DNA of 64,000 bases from Fimbriimonadales bacterium (GTDB lineage: Bacteria; Armatimonadota; Fimbriimonadia; Fimbriimonadales; GBS-DC), in NCBI GenBank assembly GCA_025998675.1, contig AP024673.1:2054562-2118561 (forward strand), written 5' to 3'. Position 1 is the stretch's first letter. Each line of letters opens with the position of its first letter. This document shows, in pieces, positions 26,674 to 36,273 of this stretch. The translations under genes were made by a program, and so were the position numbers. Under the pieces are notes generated by a model. It saw only the letters and a list, made by a program, of their open reading frames with translations. It had not been told where the DNA came from and did not search any database.

Positions 26674-27184
26674 TCTGGCAAGCCTGGGAATCGTGTTGGT
26701 AAGCGTGGCGATTAGCATAGGCAGTGTGCGCCCCGCGCCTATCAAAGTGGTGGAGACCTACGAGCGCAAGTGCAGTTCGTGTCATGGCAAGGAGGGCGCG
26801 ATGCTCGACAAGGACTTCGAGAAGAAGTACGCCTCTGCCAGCGAGTTGCGCGAGGTGGTCGAGAGCATGCCGGGCGCGATTGGCATGCGTTCCGACGCGC
26901 TGGAGGCGATGCTGGCGTACACGCGCTCCATCAGTCGGCGCGAGCCGTTTGTTGTGTGGACAGAACAGCGGGGCGATGTGATTATTGGCGAGGTCAGCCC
27001 CGCCGCCGCGACGGTTCAGGCGCGCGCGAAACGCGAGACTCTGCGCGTGCAACGCACCCAGAACCAGTGGCGCATCACGCTGCCCAAAGGCGTCCGCCCC
27101 GAGGATGTCGAAATCACGGCGCAGCGTGGCGGTGTGCGCACCACGCTGCGCCTGAAGGACTCCCCCTACAGCCACACAAAATAG
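26657..27184 (+). CDS. Mono-heme c-type cytochrome
   Basis: A 175-residue exported protein with an N-terminal hydrophobic signal (about 5-23) and one heme site C-S-S-C-H at 39-43. A candidate distal Met lies in E-S-M-P-G near residue 70, followed by the small helix of class I cytochromes. A ~90-residue beta-rich tail follows, of unknown role. Because it overlaps the dehydrogenase gene, it is the likely electron acceptor of that enzyme. Confidence 0.78.
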   Translation: MRRGISLASLGIVLVSVAISIGSVRPAPIKVVETYERKCSSCHGKEGAMLDKDFEKKYASASELREVVESMPGAIGMRSDALEAMLAYTRSISRREPFVVWTEQRGDVIIGEVSPAAATVQARAKRETLRVQRTQNQWRITLPKGVRPEDVEITAQRGGVRTTLRLKDSPYSHTK

Positions 27185-27185
27185 G

Positions 27186-28103
27186 CTACGCGGCGAGGTC
27201 GCTGAGCGCGCTTCGAGCGACCGCGTTTTCGGGGTCGATGTCGAGCGCGGTTCGGAAGTGTTCGCGCGCCTCGTCGACGCGCCCCATATCGCGCAGGGTA
27301 ATCGCCAGATTGAGCCGCGCTTCCAGGTAGCGCGGGTTAATCTCCAGCGCGCGCTCGAACTGTTCAATCGCTTCCGCCTCGTTGCCCAGTGCGGCGAGCG
27401 CCATCCCCAGATGGTTGCGGATGTCGGCGAAGTTGGGTCGGATGGCGAGCGCTTTGCGGTACTCGGCGACCGCCGCCGCAAAGTCGCCCCGCCGATACAG
27501 GTCGTCGCCCATCTGCGCGTGGTAAAGCGCGTCGTCAGTGCTGTTCGAGTTAAGCGTCTCGAAGAGGGCAATCGCCTGGTCGATGCGTCCGGCGCGGTCG
27601 TGCTCCAGCGCCTGCTCGAAGCGGGCGCGGTCGAAGCCCGTATCGAGCGTCAGCGACTCCTCGATGCGTCGTAAGCCATCCTCGCGCCGTCCTGTCTCGT
27701 ACCAGAGGATGCCCTGAAACAGCACCGCTTTGGCAAAGCGCGGGTTGATTTGCAGCGCCTGCTTGAAATGGGCAGCGGCGCGCTCGTAGTCGCGCAGTTT
27801 GCGCAGCGCGAACGCCAGCGAGAAGTGCAAATCGGCGTAGTGGGGGTGAATCTCCAGCGCGCGTTCAAAATGGCTCACAGCGGTCGCATACTGTCCGCGA
27901 CGCAGCGCCGCCTGACCCAGCTGGGCGTGCGATTCGGCAATGTAAAACCGCGCGAGTTTCTGCACCATCACATCGCGCGTCTCGGTCAGCGCGTGTTCAA
28001 ACAGCTTGAGCGCATCTTCAAAGCGCCCATCATCGTAGCACTTGATGCCCGAATCGTAAGAGTTGCTTCGCCCGACGCCCAGAATCTTCTGCAGAAAGGA
28101 CAT
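27186..28103 (-). CDS. TPR-repeat protein
   Basis: A 305-residue soluble protein made almost entirely of tetratricopeptide repeats (W/L-x2-L-G-x2-Y / A-x2-x-F-x-x-A-L-x-x-x-P). At least seven repeats can be counted between residues 15 and 300. It has no signal peptide, so it is probably a cytoplasmic scaffold. The partner is unknown. The ATG has GGAGG about 5 nt upstream. It converges on the cytochrome gene with a 1-nt gap. Confidence 0.8.
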   Translation of the reverse strand: MSFLQKILGVGRSNSYDSGIKCYDDGRFEDALKLFEHALTETRDVMVQKLARFYIAESHAQLGQAALRRGQYATAVSHFERALEIHPHYADLHFSLAFALRKLRDYERAAAHFKQALQINPRFAKAVLFQGILWYETGRREDGLRRIEESLTLDTGFDRARFEQALEHDRAGRIDQAIALFETLNSNSTDDALYHAQMGDDLYRRGDFAAAVAEYRKALAIRPNFADIRNHLGMALAALGNEAEAIEQFERALEINPRYLEARLNLAITLRDMGRVDEAREHFRTALDIDPENAVARSALSDLAA

Positions 28104-28171
28104 GAATCGCCTCCGTGTGAGAATATTATCGGCGCGGGCGGGGGCGATTTTTTAGGGGGCGCACTGGATGA

Positions 28172-28500
<329 letters not shown>

Positions 28501-28501
<1 letters not shown>

Positions 28502-28726
28502 TACCAATCCGCGGGTCAGAGTTCGTAAATCGGCGCTGCATGTTGCCCTCACCCCCTTTGTCCCCCTCTCCCGAAGGTTCGGGAGAGGGGGATAGCGTTT
28601 GGCGCGAGGCTTGCACGGCTCCCCTCTCCCGCCGCGCGGGAGAGGGGCTGGGGGTGAGGGCGAAAAAGCGCGTGGCTCTGGCTGCAGGCGCCTAGCAATT
28701 ACGAACTCTGACCGACTGACTGGTAT
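28501..28726 (+). mobile_element. MITE-like element, family A, copy 1 (226 bp)
   Basis: Non-coding element with ~29-bp imperfect terminal inverted repeats: the left end starts ATACCAATCCGCGGGTCAGA and the right end is the complement of ATACCAGTCAGTCGGTCAGA. Two perfect hairpins lie inside. One has 14-bp arms (28562-28575 and 28578-28591). The other has 12-bp arms, CCCCTCTCCCGC / GCGGGAGAGGGG. Near-identical copies are at 54781-55005 and, inverted, at 63735-63962. No clear target duplication can be read. Confidence 0.8.
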
Positions 28727-28806
28727 GAGGACCCCACACACTGAGGCATGTGTAGTGTCTTATCTTGTCACAGATTGCCATCATCGCGAAGCCACTCAAC
28801 AAACAA

Positions 28807-28836
28807 CGCCCCCCGCCTGTAATCAGGCGAGGGGCG
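28807..28836 (-). terminator. Terminator hairpin of the amine-oxidase-like gene
   Basis: A 12-bp stem with one mismatch and a 4-nt loop. On the minus strand it is followed by a T-rich run (GTTGTTTGTTG), 26 nt past the stop codon at 28862. Confidence 0.6.
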
Positions 28837-28861
28837 ACAGGGGAACGGAGTGTACGCCCGC

Positions 28862-30562
28862 CTACCCGCGGAGGTAGATGTCGGGACCCAGCGGCGGGCA
28901 CTCGAAGGTATCCGAGCCGCGCTTGCGCAGGTGTACCCCGTACCATACGACGAGGTCTTCGTTCAGCGTGCGCTCGCCGTTCACATACTGCGTGATGTTG
29001 CCGAACGAGCCCGTGTTGCCTATCATCTCGGTACTGCGCGCTTTGACGACCCACACATCGCCTTCGCCCGTGTTGGCGCGCTCGTGGAAGCCGTCTTTCG
29101 CGCCGGGCACAATCTCGGCGGTGAAGCCTGAGCTGAGTTTGCGCACGCGCCAGCGCATCGAGCGGTTCGGCCAGCGCAGCCGACGCGCCTCGATGCGGAT
29201 GGGCTGCCAGTTCTCACGGCGTCCGCCGCGCGGCGAGTCGGTCTCCTCGACCACCAGCCCGCCCAGCCCATCCAGCGCAAAGTGCAGCCGCCAGTAGCCG
29301 TTGTGCAGACGACCAATACAGACGCAGCTGCTGTCGGTGTAGCCGTACAGGAAGCGCGGCTTGATGATACCGCTCTGATTGAAGCGCCAGCCCGTGATGT
29401 AGCGATACCAGCCTGCAGAGCATTCGGTAATCAGCACCAGCTCGCCGTCGGTGTCTTCATGGATGCCCACCCCACGGAAGTTGCCCGAGTCGTTGCTGTC
29501 GTCGCAGATGGTAATCGCGCGCGAGCCAGCGTTCGCGAAGCGCAGCCCGTTGCCCAGATCGGTTCCCGTGCACTTGAAGCAGGTCTCGGAATAGAGCCAG
29601 TCGCGGTAGGGCCCACAGCCGTTGCCATCGTAGAACACATTCAGCACGGGCATCCCGCCGCGCTTGAGCACCAGCCGCCCGTTGTAGAACACATCCGCAA
29701 TCTCGACGCCCGAGCCGTAGGTCTGCCCATCGCCCGTGCTGCCGCTGGGGCGACGCACGAGCATGCTCCAGACGGGGTTGCTCGCAGGCCATGCGAGCGC
29801 CTGCCATGTGTTGCCGCCGATGTTGGTACAACTACCGCCGCCAGGCGGTCCCCCACACGCGGCGGGGTAGAAATCGCTGCCGCCTGTGCCATGCGCCGAC
29901 ACACGCCCGTCGGTCATATCGATCAGAAAGTGTCCGATGGTCGACTCGCGCCCGCTACCCGGTCGGAAGTGCAGCAGCACGGAGACCATCCGATGGTCGG
30001 GCACATAGCTGGGGAACGGGTCGATGCGCTCCCACAGGTTCTCAGGCGCGGCTTCGGTAATCACAGGGGGCATGCCGGGCGAGCAGTAGGCAATCCCGCG
30101 GCGGAGCGGCTCGCCATGTTTCGGGTCCGACGCCAGCACCTGCACCGCATCGTGGTATTCCGCCTCGCTGAAATAGTCGGGCTGCCCCTTGAGCGGGGTT
30201 ATCTCCACGCGCTTGGGCGTGGGGAAATCTGCCTCAATCTGGTAGCCCAGATTGTTGTCGTAGTCGTAAATCACCAGCACTGCCTTGTCGGGGTACAGTA
30301 CCCTGCCTGGTTCCGGGCTGGGCGGATTCTGCAGATAGGCTGTCAGCACATTGTAGCGCACTTTCTGCAGGAAGCCCAGTCGAGGATGCTCCCAGAGCAT
30401 GCGGGCATAATCGCGCATCTGGCGTTCGGGGATTACATAGAACACCCCCGAACGGATGTTCATTCCCCGAATGGGAACTGCTTCCTTCACGGAGCGAATC
30501 ACAGGCAACCCCAGCGGATTATCTGCCTGCAAAGGGACTAAAGCATTAATCAATTTGTCCAT
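28862..30562 (-). CDS. Copper amine oxidase-like protein, function uncertain
   Basis: A 566-residue protein without a signal peptide. An N-terminal part resembles the small alpha/beta N2/N3 domains of copper amine oxidases (A-V-L-V-I-Y-D-Y-D followed by a long linker). The C-terminal half has beta-rich motifs that recall an oxidase core: V-G-I-H-E-D, Y-R-Y-I-T-G-W-R-F, S-C-V-C, H-N-G-Y-W-R-L-H-F. I cannot identify a convincing topaquinone-forming N-Y-(D/E)-Y or a full copper triad, so catalytic competence is unproven. A Cys-rich patch (G-G-P-P-G-G-G-S-C-T-N) precedes it. The ATG at 30562 has AGGAGG 6 nt upstream. Secretion, if any, must be signal-independent. Confidence 0.5.
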   Translation of the reverse strand: MDKLINALVPLQADNPLGLPVIRSVKEAVPIRGMNIRSGVFYVIPERQMRDYARMLWEHPRLGFLQKVRYNVLTAYLQNPPSPEPGRVLYPDKAVLVIYDYDNNLGYQIEADFPTPKRVEITPLKGQPDYFSEAEYHDAVQVLASDPKHGEPLRRGIAYCSPGMPPVITEAAPENLWERIDPFPSYVPDHRMVSVLLHFRPGSGRESTIGHFLIDMTDGRVSAHGTGGSDFYPAACGGPPGGGSCTNIGGNTWQALAWPASNPVWSMLVRRPSGSTGDGQTYGSGVEIADVFYNGRLVLKRGGMPVLNVFYDGNGCGPYRDWLYSETCFKCTGTDLGNGLRFANAGSRAITICDDSNDSGNFRGVGIHEDTDGELVLITECSAGWYRYITGWRFNQSGIIKPRFLYGYTDSSCVCIGRLHNGYWRLHFALDGLGGLVVEETDSPRGGRRENWQPIRIEARRLRWPNRSMRWRVRKLSSGFTAEIVPGAKDGFHERANTGEGDVWVVKARSTEMIGNTGSFGNITQYVNGERTLNEDLVVWYGVHLRKRGSDTFECPPLGPDIYLRG

Positions 30563-30665
30563 AGAGACCTCCTGAATGCCCAGCATAAAGCGGCTGGTTG
30601 TGAGCTGCCGCGCTCACAGACGCCGATACGAAGTATACCTCGATTTTCCGAGAGAGTGTTTTTTT

Positions 30666-31241
30666 TCAGGAGCCTTTGCGTTTGCGCGTCTTGAGATACT
30701 GCTCTTCCAGTTGCTCCAGTTGCTCTGGGGTGGGGCGTCTGGCAGGTTCGGGGGATGCGCTTTGGGCGGCGGCGCGCGGTTTTGGCTCGGTTCGGGCGGC
30801 GCGGGCTGGGGACGCCTTCGCCTCGGCGGGCGGTTGGGCAGGAGTTGAGGCAGCTTTCGTTGACGGCGCCGCTGCGGATTTTGCGGACGCGCGCGGGCTG
30901 CCCGACGCCTTCAGCGGAATCAGGTCGTCTCCCGCCAGCAGCGCGACATAGCGCAGATGGAAGCTTTTCTCCTCATCGGAGAGGCGGTTGCGCGCCTCGT
31001 CGGAGAGGGAGCTGAGCCAGCGCTCGTGCATGCGGGTCTGCTGCTCGGCGTGGCGTTCGCGAATCGCTTCGGGCAGGCTCTCCAGCTCCAGCTCGACGGC
31101 AATCTCCTGCGGGGTGTAGATTTTGAGGATGGTTCCGACGGCGTTCGCCAGATGGGGCGCGTAGCGTCCCTCCTGCGCTTCCTTGCCCTGCGCCTCGCGG
31201 GCGCGCACCTGCACCCGATCGCCTTCCTTAAACTGCGGCAT
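30666..31241 (-). CDS. Hypothetical protein with Ala/Pro-rich linker
   Basis: A 191-residue protein. The N-terminal ~110 residues hold a short SH3-like opening (F-K-E-G-D-R-V-Q-V-R) and a helical segment. Residues about 115-170 are an Ala/Pro/Lys-rich low-complexity linker, and the end is basic (K-T-R-K-R-K). The layout suggests a nucleic-acid-associated or ribosome-associated protein, but no family is recognised. Upstream ATGs exist, but the start at 31241 sits 6 nt from a perfect TATAAT box. Confidence 0.55.
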   Translation of the reverse strand: MPQFKEGDRVQVRAREAQGKEAQEGRYAPHLANAVGTILKIYTPQEIAVELELESLPEAIRERHAEQQTRMHERWLSSLSDEARNRLSDEEKSFHLRYVALLAGDDLIPLKASGSPRASAKSAAAPSTKAASTPAQPPAEAKASPARAARTEPKPRAAAQSASPEPARRPTPEQLEQLEEQYLKTRKRKGS

Positions 31242-31247
31242 ACCTCT

Positions 31248-31253
31248 ATTATA
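31248..31253 (-). promoter_or_regulatory. -10 element 6 nt from start codon
   Basis: GGTATAAT on the minus strand, 6 nt before the ATG at 31241. A purine-rich AGAGGT separates them but is too close to serve as a normal ribosome-binding site. Confidence 0.5.
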
Positions 31254-31297
31254 CCCACGCATGGGGTAGACTCTGGGGCGTTTATAGCACACGGACT

Positions 31298-33211
31298 ATG
31301 AAAACGAACGATAACTGTTGCCCGCCTGCTGAGGCGTTGGACGCGCTCCAGCGGCTTGCGCCCGATGCGCCGCTGCTGGCGCTGGGGCAGACGATTTTCT
31401 GGGACGAGCCGATGAAACTCGCCCTGCTGCGCCATCTCGCGGCGCATGCCCCCACACGCTCCATCCTTTTCGGCGTTCACGACACGGACTATTTCGCGCG
31501 GTTGCACACGCGCCAGTTGCCGCGCGGCGCGCAGGTCATCGATGGGTTCGCGCTGTTGCCGCACAACGACGGCTCGACGCGCGCGCTCTGGTCGGCGGCG
31601 GGCGAGATTGCGCAACTGTTCGGCAGCGAGACCGTGCCCACCCTGCAGATGTTTGCCCATAATGGCGGGCATGTGGCGCGGGTCGCCGAGTCGTGCAGCG
31701 AGGGGCGGAGCGCGTTCATTGATGCGCTGACGGAGGCGTGGGGCTGGCGCGGGCTGGTTGCGCGCGACCCTGCGCCGCGCCCGGTGTGCGAAATTCCGCT
31801 CCACGCCGTTGCGCCTGCGCTGGACGCCCTGCTGGAGTTCGGGCTGGACGGCTCGTGCCAGATGCTGGAGGACGCCGACGCGCGCGCCCGCGCGTGTGCA
31901 TGGGCAAGCGCGCTCCGCGCGCGTGTGCGCCAGTACGCCGACGCCCATCCGAACGGCTCGCTGGCGGATTTGTTCGTCGCGCTGTATCCTGAGCTGCTGG
32001 AATCGCTGCATGGCGGCGCGCTGCCCGACGCGGTCGGTTTCACGCGCACGACGGAGCTGTTGCGCTTCAACACGCGCACGGCGGGGTTGCCGCGTTTCGC
32101 GCTGGTGGACGCCTTCGTGAACCCTGCGACGCGCCGCGCCTGCGAGGACGCCTACAACGCCGCCGTCGCCGACTCGCCGATTTACACGCTGGATGAGTTC
32201 GGCGAGGGCGCGCTGCCGTTCGATCTGCTCATCCCGCAGGTGGGGCGCGGCACGCTGCTGCTCACGGAGCGCTATCTGGTTGTGCTGACGCCTGAGCCGC
32301 AGATTGTGCGCCTGCCCGCGCCGATCGCCGATGTTCACGGGCTGGCGCAGGTTATCGAAGCGCAGTGGGGCGACGCCTGCACCCTGGTCGGCAAGGCGAT
32401 TACACTGGTGCCCATGCTGGCGCGCGAGTTCGTGTTCGTGTTCAACGAGCGCGGGTCGCCCTACCTGACGCGCACGGCGCGCTTTCTGCAGGGGCTGCAG
32501 GCGGGCGGCGTCGAGGCGCGTGTGCACCCGCTGCTGCGCCTGCGCTATCCGACATGGGACACGCTCAGCGCGGCGCGGTGTGTGAACCTGCGCCTGCCAG
32601 AGCATCTGGCGCGCGCGTTCGGCGAGCCGACCCTCTGTTCCGATGTGCTTGCCCTGCGCTGGCGCGCCGTGATTGCCGAGCAGCGGCAACAGATGGAGCA
32701 GCTGGCGCAGGCGCGTCGTCCCCGTGCGCTGATGGCGCTACTCACAGAGCGCGCGGGCGAGCGCTGGCGCGAGGCGCGGGCAACCTACGACGCCAGCCTG
32801 CACGCGCTTGCCGAGACAATCGGAAGGCACGCCGACACGCTGCGCCAGCACGCACACGCCCTGCACGCCGAGCGACGCGCCCTGATTGCCGAGATTCAGC
32901 GCAATCCGAAACAATTTGCGGCGCTTGCGCCGCGCCTGCACGCGCTCAAGACGCAGATTCGGCGACTGAACGCTGAGCGGCTACAGGTTGGACACACGCC
33001 TGAGGCGGAGGCGTTGCGGGCGCGTGTGCGCCAGCTGGAATGCGCGGCGGAACGCGCACGGCTGGAGCAGATTCGAGACGCCTATCTGACGGTGGAGGGG
33101 CTGCTGCAAACGCATGCGCGCCCCGCGGCGTGGTGGTTCCTGCTGCTGGGACGCGCATGGTTCGAAGCGTGCGCTGAGGGGCTACAGGCGCGGCTGGAAC
33201 CGCTGGCGTAG
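31298..33211 (+). CDS. Large protein of unrecognised family
   Basis: A 637-residue soluble protein that I cannot place. The first ~300 residues look like an alpha/beta enzyme fold, with L-L-A-L-G-Q-T-I-F-W-D-E-P-M-K, F-G-V-H-D-T-D-Y-F and F-A-H-N-G-G-H as the most motif-like stretches. Residues about 300-420 contain beta strands and F-N-E-R-G-S-P-Y. From about 450 to 600 an Arg/Gln/Ala-rich coiled coil dominates, ending with a hydrophobic segment (A-W-W-F-L-L-L-G). It has no signal peptide and no partner gene. The GC content matches the neighbourhood, so it looks native rather than recently acquired. Confidence 0.6.
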   Translation: MKTNDNCCPPAEALDALQRLAPDAPLLALGQTIFWDEPMKLALLRHLAAHAPTRSILFGVHDTDYFARLHTRQLPRGAQVIDGFALLPHNDGSTRALWSAAGEIAQLFGSETVPTLQMFAHNGGHVARVAESCSEGRSAFIDALTEAWGWRGLVARDPAPRPVCEIPLHAVAPALDALLEFGLDGSCQMLEDADARARACAWASALRARVRQYADAHPNGSLADLFVALYPELLESLHGGALPDAVGFTRTTELLRFNTRTAGLPRFALVDAFVNPATRRACEDAYNAAVADSPIYTLDEFGEGALPFDLLIPQVGRGTLLLTERYLVVLTPEPQIVRLPAPIADVHGLAQVIEAQWGDACTLVGKAITLVPMLAREFVFVFNERGSPYLTRTARFLQGLQAGGVEARVHPLLRLRYPTWDTLSAARCVNLRLPEHLARAFGEPTLCSDVLALRWRAVIAEQRQQMEQLAQARRPRALMALLTERAGERWREARATYDASLHALAETIGRHADTLRQHAHALHAERRALIAEIQRNPKQFAALAPRLHALKTQIRRLNAERLQVGHTPEAEALRARVRQLECAAERARLEQIRDAYLTVEGLLQTHARPAAWWFLLLGRAWFEACAEGLQARLEPLA

Positions 33212-33213
33212 CG

Positions 33214-33873
33214 CTACGGATTAATCCCCAGCAGGCGCAACATCTCCAGCGTGCTGGGACGCGCACTGCCGAAAAACAGCCATGCAACATCCACCCAGAA
33301 GCCGGGGATAGCCGAAGAATGAAGCGCGCCCGCCGACTGCTCGAAGGTCTCGTAGCCCTGCGCATGCCGTCGCGCCACGCGCACCACCTGCGCCTGCGGG
33401 TCCAGCAGCCACAACTCGTCCACGCCAATCGCGCAGTAATCGATCTCCAGACTGCGCCATTCGGCGGGATAGTTGGCGCGCGAGCGGATTTCCAGCACCC
33501 AATCGGGCGCACCGATGATTGCCGATTCGGTGATAATCGCGGCGCGGTCGCGGCGAATGAACAGCAGGTCGGGCAGGCGAGCGCGGTAGTCGGAGATTTT
33601 CACCGCCGTGCGCGAGCCAGAGACGAACCCCAGCCCGTTCGCCTCCACATACGGACGCAACGCCGCGAGCATCCAGGCGTTGAGCTGCTCGTGCTGCCAC
33701 ATCGCCGCCATCGTGCGCTCCACCAGCACGCCGTCGATAAGTTCGTAGAGGTCGTCGGCGTCCACGAGGCGCAGGTAGTCGTCCACCGTGAGCGGTCGCT
33801 CGCTGGCGAGCATGCGCCGCGCCCGCTCGCGCACACGCCTGAGTGTCCCTGCACGCTCTATGCGCCGTCGCAT
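33214..33873 (-). CDS. Uma2 family endonuclease-like protein
   Basis: A 219-residue Uma2/DUF820 protein. It has the N-terminal L-T-V-D-D-Y-L-R-L, Y-E-L-I-D-G-V-L-V-E-R and M-W-Q-H-E-Q-L-N region, then L-P-D-L-L-F-I and A-P-D-W-V-L-E-I-R-S. Relative to the usual P-D-L-V-V-E-I-L-S-P-S, the second motif is altered, though Asp and Glu remain. D-E-L-W-L-L-D-P is intact. It converges with the 637-residue gene with a 2-nt gap. The exact start is uncertain, since several internal Met codons exist. Confidence 0.8.
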   Translation of the reverse strand: MRRRIERAGTLRRVRERARRMLASERPLTVDDYLRLVDADDLYELIDGVLVERTMAAMWQHEQLNAWMLAALRPYVEANGLGFVSGSRTAVKISDYRARLPDLLFIRRDRAAIITESAIIGAPDWVLEIRSRANYPAEWRSLEIDYCAIGVDELWLLDPQAQVVRVARRHAQGYETFEQSAGALHSSAIPGFWVDVAWLFFGSARPSTLEMLRLLGINP

Positions 33874-33883
33874 CGCCTGACCC

Positions 33884-34687
33884 TTACAGCTTCACCGCGC
33901 CTTTCTCTTGCAGGCGGAGCGCCCACTTAATCCCGCCCAGCAGGTGGCGCTGGTACGCCTCGTCCTGCCAGACATCGAGCCGATGCCCCAGCGCGGTGTA
34001 GAACATGCGCCCCTTGCCGTACTCGCGACACCACGCGAGCAGGTAGTCGCCCTCCTTGCCCGCCTGCGGCGTGCCGTCGTCGGGATGGCGATCCATCGAG
34101 AGCAGCACCTGCACGCGCGGGCGGTTGTTCTCTTTGAACAGGTAAATCTCGTCGAAGACCGTCCATTCGGGCGCGAGGTGCGCGACGGCGGGATGGTCGG
34201 GCTGCTCCACCTTCGCCGACACTTTGGTCTGCTGCCCGTGATAGGCGAACTGCCCCTGCACCATCTCCAGGTATTCGGGGCGGTTGTGGTAGGTGTCGGC
34301 GGCGGCGTGGACGCCGATGAACGCCTTACCGCCCTTCAGCCACTCCAGAAACGCGCCCAAATCGGGGATGCCGATGTCGCCTGTCGTGTTCAGGAACACC
34401 ACGCCGTCGTACCTGCCCTCGTTCAGGAACTGCGGGGTGAGCATCTTCTGCACCTCGCTCGCGTCGCGGCAGTAGTCCACCTCGAACACGCCGCTGCGGG
34501 CGCCGATTTCCGCCAGAATCTTCTCGCCCAGTTCAATCGAGTCGCCGTGTCGGAAGCCCGCCGTGTGCGTGACCACCAGCAATCGTTTCTTGCCCGTGTG
34601 CATGGCTCGGTTCTCCTTCTGCGGGGCAGCGGGGAGCAGCATCCAGCCCGCCAGCCCGATTGTCGCCAGCGCAATCAGCGTTCGCAT
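33884..34687 (-). CDS. ThuA-like domain protein, secreted
   Basis: A 267-residue ThuA-like (trehalose utilisation) protein with a glutamine-amidotransferase-like fold. A signal peptide or anchor covers about 1-20. Motifs are V-V-T-H-T-A-G-F-R-H, V-V-F-L-N-T-T-G-D, F-I-G-V-H-A-A-A-D-T and R-M-F-Y-T-A-L-G-H, all typical of the family. Such proteins are widespread in Planctomycetota and Bacteroidota and are linked to sugar metabolism; no enzymatic reaction is assigned. The frame continues upstream, but a TATCAT box ends 6 nt before the ATG at 34687. Confidence 0.85.
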   Translation of the reverse strand: MRTLIALATIGLAGWMLLPAAPQKENRAMHTGKKRLLVVTHTAGFRHGDSIELGEKILAEIGARSGVFEVDYCRDASEVQKMLTPQFLNEGRYDGVVFLNTTGDIGIPDLGAFLEWLKGGKAFIGVHAAADTYHNRPEYLEMVQGQFAYHGQQTKVSAKVEQPDHPAVAHLAPEWTVFDEIYLFKENNRPRVQVLLSMDRHPDDGTPQAGKEGDYLLAWCREYGKGRMFYTALGHRLDVWQDEAYQRHLLGGIKWALRLQEKGAVKL

Positions 34688-34693
34688 AGGGAT

Positions 34694-34699
34694 ATGATA
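34694..34699 (-). promoter_or_regulatory. -10 element 6 nt from the ThuA start
   Basis: GGTATCAT on the minus strand. It is 34 nt from the divergent TACACT box of the photolyase gene. Confidence 0.45.
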
Positions 34700-34733
34700 C
34701 CTTTTGCGCATGAAGCGCTGGACGACCGTCAGG

Positions 34734-34739
34734 TACACT
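34734..34739 (+). promoter_or_regulatory. -10 element 6 nt from the photolyase start
   Basis: GGTACACT, 6 nt before the ATG at 34746. Confidence 0.45.
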
Positions 34740-34745
34740 CCTACC

Positions 34746-36273
34746 ATGCGCCATCTGGTGCTGATTCTGGGGGATCAGCTGGACCGCCGCTCCGCCGCGC
34801 TGGACGGGTTCGACCCCGCCCGCGACGCCGTGTGGATGGCGGAGGTCGCCGAAGAGGCGACCCATGTGTGGAGCCATAAGGCGCGGATTGCCATCTTCCT
34901 CAGCGCGATGCGCCATTACCGCGACTGGCTGCGTCAGCAGGGCTACACGGTTCACTACCATGCGCTGGACGACCCCGACAACGGCGGCAGCTTCGCGACG
35001 GAGCTTGCCCGCGCCGTGCGCACACACCAGCCCCAGAAGCTCATCGTCGTCGAGCCGGGTGAGTACCGCGTGTTGCAGAGCCTGCAGCAGACCGCACGCG
35101 AGCTGGGTGTACCCCTCGAAGTGCGCCCCGACCGACACTTCCTCATCACGCTGGACGATTTCAAACGGCACGCCGCCGCCCGCAAGCAGCTGCGTCTGGA
35201 GTTTTTCTATCGCGAGATACGCCAGCGCACAGGCATCCTGATGGAGGGCAAGCAACCCGTCGGCGGCGCGTGGAACTACGACGCCGAGAACCGCCAGTCG
35301 TTCGGCAAGGCGGGTCCCGGGCTCGTGCCCCCGCCCGTGCGCTTCGCGCCCGACGCCATCACGCAGGAGGTCATCCGCCTGGTGGAGACGCGCTTCCCCA
35401 ACCATCCGGGCAGCCTGCGCGACTTCGACTGGGCAGTCACGCCCGAAGACGCCGCACGCGCGCTGGACGATTTTATCGAGAACCGCCTTCCCCTGTTCGG
35501 CGCGTATCAGGACGCGATGTGGACGGGCGAGCCGTACCTGTACCATTCGCGCCTGTCGTCGGCGATTAACCTCAAGCTGCTCGACCCGCGAGTCGCCATC
35601 GAGCGGGCGGTGGACGCCTACTCCCAGAAGCACGCGCCCCTGCAGAGCGTGGAAGGTTTCGTGCGGCAACTGCTGGGCTGGCGCGAGTATATTCGCGGCG
35701 TCTACTGGCTGTATATGCCCGACTATCTGGAGCGCAACGCCCTGCACGCCGACGCCGACCTGCCCGACTTCTACTGGACGGGCGCGACCGACATGAACTG
35801 CCTGCGCGAGGTGGTGGGGCAGACCCTGCGCTACGGCTTCGCGCACCATATCCAGCGGCTGATGGTCACGGGGCTGTACGCGCTGCTGCTGGGCGTGCAA
35901 CCCAAACAGGTGCATGCGTGGTATCTGGCGGTCTATGTGGACGCGGTGGAGTGGGTGGAGCTGCCGAATGTGTACGGCATGTCGCAATTCGCGGACGGCG
36001 GGCTGATGGCGTCCAAGCCGTACATTGCCAGCGGCAAGTATCTGCAGCGGATGAGCAACTACTGCGCGGGGTGTCGCTACAAGCCCGACCGCGCCGTCGG
36101 CGAGGACGCCTGCCCCTTCACGACGCTCTACTGGGACTTCCTGATGCGCCATGAGCCGCTGTTCGAGAACCATCCGCGGCTGGGGCAGCAGGTGCGCAAC
36201 CTGCGTCGGCTGAGCGAGGCGGATCGCGCGGCGATTCGGGCGCAGGCGGCGCGCCTCAGGTACAATTCGCCCG

